Source of the DNA: an uncultured bacterium | GTDB lineage: Bacteria > Myxococcota_A > Polyangia > Polyangiales > Houyiibacteriaceae | Direction of reading: 5' to 3' | Assembly: GCA_938024995.1 (NCBI GenBank) | Contig: CALJDU010000040.1 | Span: forward strand, 32,110-96,109 | DNA length: 64,000 nt | In this document: positions 40,801 to 48,040 of the stretch, in pieces | Layout: each line of letters begins with the position of its first letter | How positions within the stretch are numbered: the stretch's first letter is position 1 | Made by a program: the position numbers and the translations under genes | The notes under the pieces: generated by a model | Database searches by the model: none | Told to the model about the DNA's origin: nothing | The model's input: only the letters and a program-made list of their open reading frames with translations

Positions 40801-41940
40801 GTTGTCGTCATCGCATTCCGACGCGGACTCGCACTCCACGCAACGGTTCCCGACGCACGCGGGCGCCGAGGCATCACAGCCAAAGTCGACCCCAGCGGCC
40901 GTATCGTCCTCGCACTCGAGGCACCCCCCGCCGAGACACACGGGGGTCTCCATGCTGCAGCCGCTGTCGGTCGCGCTCACCGCGCTGTCGATGCAGACCT
41001 CACACTCACGAGTGGACTCGTCGCAGACCGGGAACGCGGACGAGCAACCGTCGTCGCGGGTCGAGCCGCTTCGGTCGTCAGCGCATCGTACACAGGCGTT
41101 CGGGCCCGTCGGGCTCGCGACACAGATCGGCAGCGCGCCCGTGCATCCTTCATCGGCTCCGCGGCCATCGTCGACGCAGGGCTGGCACCGACCATCACAA
41201 AGCGTGGACGCGCACTGCGCGCTGACCGCACAGAGCTCTCCGAGCGCTCGGAGACAAGCGTTCGTACACGCGTCGCCGTCGTTGGTGTTGCCATCATCGC
41301 AGGACTCTCCAGGAGTGGTCGCTCCATCGCCACACGTCTGCAAAAAGTCGGGAATGCCATCGCCGTTTCGATCGGGGATCGGAGCGATCTCTCCAGGGAC
41401 CTCGCAGCCAGATTCAGGGCAGTCGGGATCGAACGCGTCGTCGATCCCGTCCCCGTCATGGTCGTTCCCCACACGACTGTTGTCCGGAAGCCCGTTTCCG
41501 TCTGCGTCGTGCCCCTCGGTCGCGTCAGGAATGAAGTCGGCGTCCGAGTCGGTGTCGCGAAAATCGAGGTCGCCGTCGAGGTCGGTGTCCTCGGGCGCGA
41601 TCAATGAATCAATGATGCCGTCTCCATCCCCGTCGACCCCGAGGTCCGGACGGCCGTCACCATTGTCATCCTGATAGCCGGTCTCGCGTGCGTCTGTGAT
41701 TCCGTCGCCGTCCGAGTCCAGATCTTCGGCGCCGGGAAGCCCATCTCCGTCGGCGTCACCGCCCTCCGCGCCGTTGGGGATTCCGTCGCCGTCGATATCG
41801 GGATCCGTCGCGTCGCTAACGCCGTCACCATCACGATCTTGCGCGCTCACATTCGTGGCGAAGGACACAAAAAAAGCCAGGAGCGCGCAAATCAGCAAGC
41901 GCGGTCGAGGCTGACCGGAACAAAAGGGAAGACGCTGCAT
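37837..41940 (-). CDS. Giant TSP3-repeat surface protein with MYXO-CTERM-like tail
   Basis: 1,367 residues. Signal peptide (to about residue 33), then dozens of DxDxDG calcium-type loops of the thrombospondin type-3 kind (DRDGDGVSDATDPDIDGDGI and similar). A Cys-rich central block (about 215-560) has spacing such as CVECLASSDCADGVC. More TSP3 repeats continue to about 1,330, then CATSSRGG, a hydrophobic helix and RRRA, resembling a MYXO-CTERM anchoring signal. The protein is extremely acidic and would need calcium to fold. ATG 41940 starts the signal peptide; an ATG at 41979 is possible. Likely surface display or adhesion. Confidence 0.82.
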   Translation of the reverse strand: MQRLPFCSGQPRPRLLICALLAFFVSFATNVSAQDRDGDGVSDATDPDIDGDGIPNGAEGGDADGDGLPGAEDLDSDGDGITDARETGYQDDNGDGRPDLGVDGDGDGIIDSLIAPEDTDLDGDLDFRDTDSDADFIPDATEGHDADGNGLPDNSRVGNDHDGDGIDDAFDPDCPESGCEVPGEIAPIPDRNGDGIPDFLQTCGDGATTPGESCDDGNTNDGDACTNACLRALGELCAVSAQCASTLCDGRCQPCVDDGRGADEGCTGALPICVASPTGPNACVRCADDRSGSTRDDGCSSAFPVCDESTRECEVCIDSAVSATDSGCSMETPVCLGGGCLECEDDTAAGVDFGCDASAPACVGNRCVECESASECDDDNPCTNDLCSSGICAHPPLTVGTACGDDVCDGAGACLACVDDGSGVDSGCTGAAPVCDDELCVECEVNADCTRGEICNAGGSCVPGCASSDDCDPSAPVCDTDAMACVECLASSDCADGVCSSTFLCVDCFNDEVGRATDSGCDTEAPICLRGACVGCRDDSDCFGLGACMSGACVAGDLDGDGIDDLSDDDDDDDGVSDRDELGGAVTLDSDADGIPNYADPDSFRCADADDDGRCDSFPIEVDRDGDGLLNHLDRDSDGDGLLDSDESDDQDRDGRADRAPSGSDGDRDGVDDTFDPDSGGTISALVDVDGDGLPNIFDVDSDGDGFTDLVEAYDVDADGSPDVTPSRMDSDGDGLDDAFAIMSAVADFDEDGRPNHLDIDSDGDGVTDGVECGSERCDEDADDRPGPLDDDSDGDGIVDAIEGHDVDADGRADLLPSGRDEDLNGRDDVYDGSPAGVPDFDGDGLADLIDIDDDDDGIATALECPDVSAGCADADADGSPDYLDADAAALDSDGDGLPDTVECGAGACPDTDGDGATDDLDPDDDGDGIPTRDECPNPARCDVDGDMVRDHLDLDSDGDTVSDAVECGTLPCRDTDGDGEPDVVDEDSDGDRILDTNEANDADADGIPDRIRIGVDADGDGLDDEFDIDQGGAPPPLPDHDEDMLANLVDDDDDDDGVGTIFECADPTNCSDSDGDRTPDYLDADSTPEDTDRDGLPDVFECPGLVDCVDTDGDGRPDLRDGDDDDDGIPTRDESVDGDGDPRDDDTDDDGTPNYLDADDDGDGFATIEECPDFVEGCPDEDGDDVPDHLDVCGDGRRSGTVPSEECDDGNLIEDDGCSTLCRLAEDSTDQDGDGLRDADECPAGDVLNPSTCRDTDGDGDPDLLDPDDDNDTLMTADELEDGARFGRDLDRDGAPNWLDVDSDNDLFSDEVEGRGDTDESGVPDYLEWDEAPFRGGALCATSSRGGPFTWVGLLLIGAVLVRRRA

Positions 41941-42091
41941 AGTTCGCCCGCTGGGCGTAGCGATTTTGCACGGAGTCACGGACGAGGTCGAGTCCTTAGT
42001 CCCTTCTGTCTGAGTACACGCGGCACGGTTCGCGACCCCGTTGGACTTCCTATCGCGTTGACTTCCCCACGTAGTTCCTCATGTTTCTCTT

Positions 42092-43276
42092 GTGGGTCCC
42101 TTCGTCCAGGCATTCGTGCAGACGTTCCTCGAGCTCGCGCCTTGGCTCCTCCTTGGGACGGCTATCGCGGGAGCGCTTCATGCGTTCACCCCCGCCGATC
42201 TGGTGCGTCGACATTTAGGCGGCCGCTTTGGCGTCATCAAGGCGGTCGCGCTTGGCGTCCCGATGCCGCTCTGCTCCTGTGGGGTCATTCCGGCAGGCGT
42301 CTCGCTTCGGAAGGACGGGGCATCTCGCGGGGCATCTCTCGGCTTCATTATCAGCACTCCGCAAACCGGCGTGGACTCGATCCTCGTGAGCGCCGCCTTC
42401 CTCGGGCTCCCGTTCGCGCTCTTCAAAGTGTTCGCCGCGTTTGTAACCGGCATCGTTGGCGGCGCGATCGCGAACGTCGCCGAACCCGAGCCACAACCCA
42501 AGGCCTCGTCCAAACGGCAACCGGTTCCTGGGCTCGCGGCAGGGTTCGCACACGCGACGGAAGTCCTTCGCTCGATCGCGCTCTACATCGTGGTCGGCGT
42601 GGTCGCGTCGGCCGCCATTCAGGTGTTCGTCCCGACCGAGGTCTTCGCCAGCATCGCGGGCTACGGCGTCCTGGCCACAGCCGGTGCCGCGCTCGCCGTC
42701 TCTGTGCCGATGTATGTCTGCGCGACCGCGTCCGTTCCCGTCGCCGCCGCGCTCATCGCGGGTGGGCTCCCGACGTCGGCCGCCATGGTGTTCTTGATGG
42801 CCGGACCGGCGACCAACCTCGCGACCATCGGCGCGGTTCGAGACGCGCTCGGGACCCGCAGCCTCATCATCTACCTCGTCACGGTGATCGTTGGCGCGAC
42901 CGGCTTCGGGTTTCTCTTCGATGAGTTCTTCACCCTCAGCGTCGCGGGGCACGCGCACACCCACCAGATGGTCCCGCGCTGGCTTGAGCTCCTCTCCGCG
43001 GGGGTCCTCGCGCTCATGCTCCTCAGCTTCATGGCCGACTCGATCCGTCAAAAGCTACAGCGCGCTCCGGAACAGGTGGACGTCGAGCTCGATCTGGCCG
43101 GGCTGACCTGCGGCGGATGCGTACGCTCGCTCGACACGGCGCTCCGCGCGCTTCCCGGCGTGGAAGACGTCGAGGTCACGAAGACGACCGCGCGGATCAC
43201 CGGGATGGTGCCTCGACGGCAGCTGGAGTCGGTCGTCCAGGCCAAAGGCTTTCAGGTCGTCGCGCCCGACCCCTGA
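42092..43276 (+). CDS. SO_0444-family copper/zinc efflux permease with HMA domain
   Basis: 394 residues, about 8-9 membrane segments. The signature VPMPLCSCGVIPAGVSL (residues about 55-71), with its CxC, and the second half PMYVCATASVPVAAALIAGG match the DUF318/SO_0444 permease family linked to metal efflux. The C-terminal segment (about 328-394) is an HMA domain with GLTCGGCVRSL (CxxC), as in copper-binding modules. A His-rich loop (HAHTHQ) lies between. The GTG start at 42092 lacks a strong Shine-Dalgarno. It precedes GST and thioredoxin genes, which may buffer metal or redox stress. Confidence 0.85.
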   Translation: MGPFVQAFVQTFLELAPWLLLGTAIAGALHAFTPADLVRRHLGGRFGVIKAVALGVPMPLCSCGVIPAGVSLRKDGASRGASLGFIISTPQTGVDSILVSAAFLGLPFALFKVFAAFVTGIVGGAIANVAEPEPQPKASSKRQPVPGLAAGFAHATEVLRSIALYIVVGVVASAAIQVFVPTEVFASIAGYGVLATAGAALAVSVPMYVCATASVPVAAALIAGGLPTSAAMVFLMAGPATNLATIGAVRDALGTRSLIIYLVTVIVGATGFGFLFDEFFTLSVAGHAHTHQMVPRWLELLSAGVLALMLLSFMADSIRQKLQRAPEQVDVELDLAGLTCGGCVRSLDTALRALPGVEDVEVTKTTARITGMVPRRQLESVVQAKGFQVVAPDP

Positions 43277-43306
43277 TTCGCCGCCCGGAAGCCGTCCACG
43301 ACCTGC

Positions 43307-43312
43307 TAGGCT
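43307..43312 (+). promoter_or_regulatory. Extended -10 for the GST gene (leaderless)
   Basis: TGCTAGGCT (43304-43312) matches TGnTAnnnT. It ends 8 nt before ATG 43321, and there is no Shine-Dalgarno. Confidence 0.4.
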
Positions 43313-43320
43313 CCGCGCCA

Positions 43321-44220
43321 ATGGCGAAGATGTTCTTCTATTGTCCCCGTACCAGCTCTCTCGCGGGGCAGATCGTCCTTGAGTGGTGCGGCCGGGCCTA
43401 TCAGCTGTGTCGCGTGCCGTATGAGGAGCTGCACGGCGCGGACTACCTTCAGATCAATCCGCGCGGGAAGGTTCCCTCGCTCAAAGTCGGAGACCGCGTC
43501 GTTCGCGAGAACATCGCGATTCTGACCTACCTCGCGCGACGCGGTAAGGGTACGCCCTTGATGGCCGACTACGGCACGCCAGCCGCCGACGCCGAGCTCG
43601 AGTGGCTCTCGTTTTTGGCAACCGAGGTCGCGCCGCTTTTCCTCATTCAGTTTGGCGCCAGCCGCTTCGCGGAGTCCGACGCGACGCAAGCCGAGCTCGT
43701 CGCCGGCGCGAGGACACAGCTCAGCGCGAAGCTCGCTGAGCTCGACGCGCAGATCGGCGAACGCTCCACGGTCACCGGGGACACCAAGACCATCCTCGAC
43801 GCCCTCTTCTTCGCGATGCTCCGCTGGTGCGACGCCTACGTGGACTTCGAGAAGGACCTCCCGAACGTGCACCGCTTCCAGCAAACGATGCTCGCCGATC
43901 CCGGTGTCCAGCGCGCCCTCGAGATCGAGAGCGCCGACGTCGCGGACATCGAGACGACCGGCGCGCTCCGAAAGCACATCGTCATCACAGACCTCTTCAA
44001 GGAGCCCGCGCCTGAGGCCGACAAGGCGGGCGACACGGAAGCCGACGCGTCGGAAGAAGCAGACACCTTGGATGCAGACGCCTTGGATACCGCGTCAGAT
44101 GCAGGTCCGGAGAGTGAACCCGGAGACGCTGGCGGCGAAGACGCGAGTGCCGCAGAGATCGCTGAAGCGAAGGTCCCGACCGACGAGGCCCGCGCTATCG
44201 CAAAGGGCGAAGAAGAATGA
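43321..44220 (+). CDS. Glutathione S-transferase family protein with acidic C-terminal extension
   Basis: 299 residues. An N-terminal thioredoxin-fold half (FYCPRTSSLAGQIVLEWCGR, INPRGKVPSLKVGDRVVREN with the cis-Pro and Glu/Asn of the glutathione site) precedes a helical domain (to about residue 210). The last 90 residues are Asp/Glu/Ala-rich and probably disordered. The canonical Ser/Tyr/Cys catalytic residue near the N-terminus is uncertain. The stop overlaps the thioredoxin start (ATGA). The acidic tail is unusual for the family. Confidence 0.8.
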   Translation: MAKMFFYCPRTSSLAGQIVLEWCGRAYQLCRVPYEELHGADYLQINPRGKVPSLKVGDRVVRENIAILTYLARRGKGTPLMADYGTPAADAELEWLSFLATEVAPLFLIQFGASRFAESDATQAELVAGARTQLSAKLAELDAQIGERSTVTGDTKTILDALFFAMLRWCDAYVDFEKDLPNVHRFQQTMLADPGVQRALEIESADVADIETTGALRKHIVITDLFKEPAPEADKAGDTEADASEEADTLDADALDTASDAGPESEPGDAGGEDASAAEIAEAKVPTDEARAIAKGEEE

Positions 44221-44597
44221 GCACGATTCAAGGAAACGAAGAGAACCTGAAGCAAGCGATCGAGAACGAGGGCATCGTCCTCGTCGATTTTTGGGCGCCG
44301 TGGTGCGGCCCTTGTCGCGTCTTCGGACCCGTGTTCGAGAAGGTCAGCGACGAGTTCGCCGACGTCTCCTTCGTCAAAGTGAACACGCAGGACGAACAGG
44401 GCATCGCGGGGATGTTTCAGATCGAAGCGATCCCCACGCTCATGGTCTTTCGCGACTCGGTTTTGCTCTTTCGCCAAGCGGGCGTGGTCCCCGAAGCAGG
44501 CCTCCGCGAGATCATCACGCAAGCGCAGCAGCTCGACATGGAGCAGGTCCGCAAAGAGATCGCTGAGAGCGAAGCCAACGCCTCCGAGGAAGAGTGA
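44217..44597 (+). CDS. trx: Thioredoxin
   Basis: 126 residues with a clear thioredoxin fold: VLVDFWAPWCGPCRVF (catalytic CGPC at about residues 31-34), VNTQDEQGIAGMFQIEAIPTLMVFRD with the cis-Pro. It reduces protein disulfides in the cytoplasm. A short acidic C-terminal extension (residues 112-126) goes beyond the usual 105-110 residues. ATGA overlap with the GST gene shows coupling. Confidence 0.93.
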   Translation: MSTIQGNEENLKQAIENEGIVLVDFWAPWCGPCRVFGPVFEKVSDEFADVSFVKVNTQDEQGIAGMFQIEAIPTLMVFRDSVLLFRQAGVVPEAGLREIITQAQQLDMEQVRKEIAESEANASEEE

Positions 44598-44643
44598 AGA
44601 CCGACTCGGAATGAGCATCGCTCGTTCCGGGTTGTGACAGTTC

Positions 44644-45321
44644 GTGATGGGAGCACAGATCGAAGCGGGCGACGCAGACGCTCTTGACGAAGAAGAGCGG
44701 GCGCCTGACCGCTTCCGTCGGACCGTGATCGCGTGTTCGTTCATCGCGACCGCGGGAACCACGATCGGGACCGCGCTCTCCCCCTACCTCCTGGTCGAGG
44801 CCCCGCTCCTGCTCCTCGCGCTTTCGGCGGAGGCGCGTCATGTCGTCCTCGTCGCGGCCAGTTCACCGCTTCTTCCGGTGTTCGTGATCGCGTTCGCGCG
44901 GCGTATCTTCTCGCTCTCCGCGGCCTTCGGCTTGGGCATCCACTTTGGTGACCGCGTCGTGTCCTGGACCCAGGACCGCTACCCGCGGCTCGGTCGCTTC
45001 GTGCAGTGGGCGCAGCGTCTCCTCGCGAAGGTCGGCCCGCTCATGTTCATCCTCTTCCCGAACCACAGCCTCGCCGCCCTCGCAGGCGTCGCGCGGTTCC
45101 GGCGCGCACCGTTCTTCATCGCGCTGGTGATCGGCCAGTGCATCTGGGTCCCGGCGACCTACTACTTTGGTGCCTACTTCGCGGACTGGTCGACGCTGTT
45201 GATCGACTGGCTACGCGCGCACCTGTGGGAGTCGACGCTGACCTGCATCGCCGCGGTCCTGCTTCAGCAGCTGATCGCGCGACGCGGAAAGAACACGCCC
45301 GACGTCGTCTCGGGCGTCTGA
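44644..45321 (+). CDS. DedA/VTT-like membrane protein
   Basis: 225 residues, with about 5-6 hydrophobic segments and the PLMFILFPNHSLAALAGVARFRRAPFF motif region (shown here as residues about 140-165) reminiscent of DedA/SNARE-associated proteins, which scramble lipids or support membrane homeostasis. The GTG at 44644 and ATG at 44647 are adjacent; either may be used. The stop abuts the convergent stop of the next gene at TGATCA. The assignment is by pattern only. Confidence 0.6.
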   Translation: MMGAQIEAGDADALDEEERAPDRFRRTVIACSFIATAGTTIGTALSPYLLVEAPLLLLALSAEARHVVLVAASSPLLPVFVIAFARRIFSLSAAFGLGIHFGDRVVSWTQDRYPRLGRFVQWAQRLLAKVGPLMFILFPNHSLAALAGVARFRRAPFFIALVIGQCIWVPATYYFGAYFADWSTLLIDWLRAHLWESTLTCIAAVLLQQLIARRGKNTPDVVSGV

Positions 45322-46245
45322 TCAGCGAAGGCCGGGCGGCGCGTCCGCGGGGTCGTAGGGCATGTCGAGCGGGATGCCGTCCTCTTCGTTTCGCTCGATC
45401 AGCGCCTGAACCTCTTCCGGGCTCACTCGCTCAAAGTGAAGCGGTGGACCGTCATCGTTCACGACGATCCCGGCGGCCTCGGCGACACGCCGGTCTTGAT
45501 CGGCTTCGCTGCGGACCTCTTCGGGATCGATCCCTGCGGCGACCAAGATGTCCTCGCCGGTCGCGACGGGGAAGCGGTCGATCTGATCACGGCTCGAGAT
45601 GGGCTGACATCCGCCACGCTCGAGCGAGCGCCCCACGTGCGCGGTCGGTCCGATGAAGAGCGTGATCGACGCGCCGCCCGGGTGGAGCAACACCGCGTCG
45701 GCGATCCCCAGCACCCGGCCTCGCCACGTGAAGCGGCGAACCGGAGGACCTTCCCCGCGGCAGTCCCAGATCCCCGTCGGTGAGCCGTAGACCTCGTTCA
45801 TCGCGGTGAGATGCGGACCGAGCCCCTCGACCGGGATCCGGCTCATCACCTGAACCTGAATCAGGCGGTCCGACTCGCGATCGAACCCGTACATGACCTG
45901 AGATCCATTCGCGAGCTGCTCGGAGAAGAAGCGGAGCTCTTGGCTCTGCTGATGGCTTCGTCGCGCGCGGGGCCGAGCCTCGCGAAGCTCCTCCAGCGTG
46001 TGCCCGAGACGAACCCCTTCGAGCATGTCGGGGATCTTCTCCTCCGACTCGTTCTGGAGCTCGACGAACCAGTTCCGGGCGCGCTCGGCTTCGGCGCGCT
46101 CGGCCTCCTCGCGCGCTTCCGCGCGCTCCCGCAGCTCTTCCTCGGCTTGGTAATCTTGGTACTTGAGGAACCCCGCTCCCAGGCAGAGGAACGCGGCCAG
46201 AGCGACCATGGGGACCCAAGTGGATTTGTCGAGCGCGGCGATCAT
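45322..46245 (-). CDS. Single-pass membrane protein with coiled-coil and C-terminal domain
   Basis: 307 residues. An N-terminal anchor (WVPMVALAAFLCLGAGFL, residues 10-27), a charged helix rich in Glu/Arg/Ala (about 30-75) likely to form a coiled coil, and then a soluble domain (VRLGHTLEELREARPRARRSH to about residue 230) that is probably periplasmic. No recognised family. It faces the DedA-like gene tail to tail. An extended -10 (TGCTACCGT, minus strand) lies 8 nt before ATG 46245. Confidence 0.68.
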   Translation of the reverse strand: MIAALDKSTWVPMVALAAFLCLGAGFLKYQDYQAEEELRERAEAREEAERAEAERARNWFVELQNESEEKIPDMLEGVRLGHTLEELREARPRARRSHQQSQELRFFSEQLANGSQVMYGFDRESDRLIQVQVMSRIPVEGLGPHLTAMNEVYGSPTGIWDCRGEGPPVRRFTWRGRVLGIADAVLLHPGGASITLFIGPTAHVGRSLERGGCQPISSRDQIDRFPVATGEDILVAAGIDPEEVRSEADQDRRVAEAAGIVVNDDGPPLHFERVSPEEVQALIERNEEDGIPLDMPYDPADAPPGLR

Positions 46246-46253
46246 GTCAGGGG

Positions 46254-46262
46254 ACGGTAGCA
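46254..46262 (-). promoter_or_regulatory. Extended -10 before the membrane protein gene (leaderless)
   Basis: TGCTACCGT on the minus strand matches TGnTAnnnT, and the TACCGT hexamer ends 8 nt before ATG 46245. No Shine-Dalgarno is visible in the 8-nt gap. Confidence 0.45.
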
Positions 46263-46357
46263 GGTAAACGGCTCTTCTTCGCTAACCCGCAAGGGAGAGG
46301 CCAGTCAGCAACGAAACGCAGCGTGAGGCGCCTCATGCCGACCACTGAGCGCGCTCA

Positions 46358-46858
46358 TTATTCCGACACGCTCGCGGCGGGGACCCTTGGGTCGGGAGAA
46401 TCATATGCTTCGCGCTGACGCATCAGGTCCGCGCGCAGCGACTCGATGAGCGCGGGACGGGTCGCCGCCAAGATCCGCGCAGCCAGATACGCGGCGTTCT
46501 TGGTTCCGTCGACCCCGACCGTGGCGACCGGCACACCCGACGGCATCTGCGCGGTCGCGAGCAAGGCGTCCATTCCGCGGAGGGCGCCGGCGGCGATCGG
46601 GACGCCGATCACGGGGCGAAATGTGTGACCCGCGACCACCCCCGCCAGATGCGCTGCCATTCCGGCGCACGCGATGAAGACCTCGACGCCGGCGTCCTCG
46701 GCTGCGCGAACATACTGAATGGTGCGCTCGGGCGTGCGGTGCGCGGAGAGCACGCGAACATCGTGCGGGATGTCGAGGGCGCGTAGAACCTCACGTGCCT
46801 TTTCAACCTTGGGGAGATCGCTGCGGCTTCCAGACAAGATGGCGACGAGGGGTTTCAT
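46358..46858 (-). CDS. purE: N5-carboxyaminoimidazole ribonucleotide mutase
   Basis: 166 residues of class I PurE: LSGSRSDLPKVEKA and VLSAHRTPERT (active-site His) near the N-terminus, and ACAGMAAHLAGVVAGHTFRPVIGVP in the core. It catalyses the mutase step of purine synthesis converting N5-CAIR to CAIR. ATG 46858 starts the conserved core; the frame is open further upstream. No purK lies in the window. Confidence 0.94.
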   Translation of the reverse strand: MKPLVAILSGSRSDLPKVEKAREVLRALDIPHDVRVLSAHRTPERTIQYVRAAEDAGVEVFIACAGMAAHLAGVVAGHTFRPVIGVPIAAGALRGMDALLATAQMPSGVPVATVGVDGTKNAAYLAARILAATRPALIESLRADLMRQREAYDSPDPRVPAASVSE

Positions 46859-46972
46859 GGAACGGGTGTACTCAACGCGCTGCGGAAATTGAAGCAACGG
46901 ACCAGTGACATCCCGAGACCTTCACGTCTCCAAAGGCGAGCCTCGTGACTCGTCCCCGGCACCGACTCGACC

Positions 46973-46978
46973 TATAAT
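46973..46978 (+). promoter_or_regulatory. Consensus -10 TATAAT 6 nt before ATG (leaderless)
   Basis: Perfect -10 hexamer; the start point would be at ATG 46985. No -35 is evident. Confidence 0.5.
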
Positions 46979-46984
46979 GCCTCT

Positions 46985-47476
46985 ATGGCGCACCCCACCC
47001 TCACTTTGGTTCACGCCCTCCGACGCGCGGCGAAGAAGATCACGACCGGCGACCGCTATCAGTGGTCTCACTACGGCGTCTGCAACTGCGGGCAGCTCGC
47101 CCAGGTCCTCACCGACCAGAGCGCCGACCAGATCCGCGAGGCGCTCTTCGCGCAACAGGGCGACTGGGGGCAAGGCGCGCGGGAGTACTGCCCGGGGAGC
47201 GGCCTGCCGATGGACGTCGTGCTCGACACGATGACCGCCTCCGGGCTCGAGCCTCAGGACATCGCGCACCTCGAGCGACTGACCGATCCCGTCGTGCTGC
47301 GCGCCCTCTCGGAACGCGCCGGGGAGCGCGTCACGCTTCGCTACTCCAACGCAGACGACGTGGTCCTCTATATGACGACGTGGGCCGACATCCTCGAAGC
47401 GAAGCTGCCCGCCGAGCCAACGCGGATCCATCGCGCGAGCGCGGTCGACACCGAGAAGAAGTCCAACGCCGCGTGA
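46985..47476 (+). CDS. Conserved protein of unknown function with HYGxCNCG motif
   Basis: 163 residues, cytoplasmic. The segment YQWSHYGVCNCGQLAQ (residues about 24-39) with its C-N-C motif recurs in a widespread bacterial family of unknown role, from memory of the pattern. A third cysteine sits in REYCPGSGLP. No known domain. It overlaps the HD-domain gene by GTGA, so the two likely act together. Confidence 0.75.
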   Translation: MAHPTLTLVHALRRAAKKITTGDRYQWSHYGVCNCGQLAQVLTDQSADQIREALFAQQGDWGQGAREYCPGSGLPMDVVLDTMTASGLEPQDIAHLERLTDPVVLRALSERAGERVTLRYSNADDVVLYMTTWADILEAKLPAEPTRIHRASAVDTEKKSNAA

Positions 47477-48024
47477 CCCCAGACGAACTGATCGACGCCG
47501 TTCAAGCGCTCGACCCGCTCTGCGATCTCCCGCGTACCGGTTGGGTCCTCCGCGGCGTCGCGTCGCCTGAGTCGCTCGCCGCGCACAGCTACGGCGTCGC
47601 GATGGTCTCGATGTTCTTGTGCGACCAGCTCCGCGCCGGCGGTCAGGAGGTCGACGGCGAACGCGTGCTTCGCATGGCGCTTCTGCACGACGTCGCGGAA
47701 GCCAAAACCGGCGACGTCCCGATGCCGCAGAAGACACCCGAGATGAAGCGCGCGTTGACCGATCTCGAGAACGCGATCGTCGACCAGATGCTCCCCGCGC
47801 CCTACCCCGACACCTGGCGCGCGCTGGAGCGCGATGACCTGGAGGCGCGCATCGTCCACGCAGCGGACAAGGTGCAGATGATGATCAAGCTGCTCACCTA
47901 CGAGCAGCAGGGACGCGGCGCGCTGAGCGAGTTTTGGGACAACCCCAAGAACCTGCGCGACGCCGGCATCCCGTTCGCGAAAGAGATCTACGCCGCCATC
48001 TTCAGGCGCGCGGAACGAACCTAG
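47473..48024 (+). CDS. HD-domain nucleotidase/phosphohydrolase (YfbR-like)
   Basis: 183 residues with an HD fold: AAHSYGVAMVSMFL, LLHDVAEAKTGDVPMP (HD and downstream residues), and HAADKVQMM (final Asp). This matches YfbR-type 5'-deoxynucleotidases and HD hydrolase family 3. GTG 47473 overlaps the upstream stop. A 5'-nucleotidase activity is plausible but not certain. Confidence 0.82.
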   Translation: MTPDELIDAVQALDPLCDLPRTGWVLRGVASPESLAAHSYGVAMVSMFLCDQLRAGGQEVDGERVLRMALLHDVAEAKTGDVPMPQKTPEMKRALTDLENAIVDQMLPAPYPDTWRALERDDLEARIVHAADKVQMMIKLLTYEQQGRGALSEFWDNPKNLRDAGIPFAKEIYAAIFRRAERT

Positions 48025-48040
48025 CGAGAGAGAGCAGCAC

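Noticed and set aside
40157..41674. 505-codon Ser/Pro-rich plus-strand frame
   Set aside because: Shadow of the same repeat gene, with Ser from complementary Asp/Gly codons.
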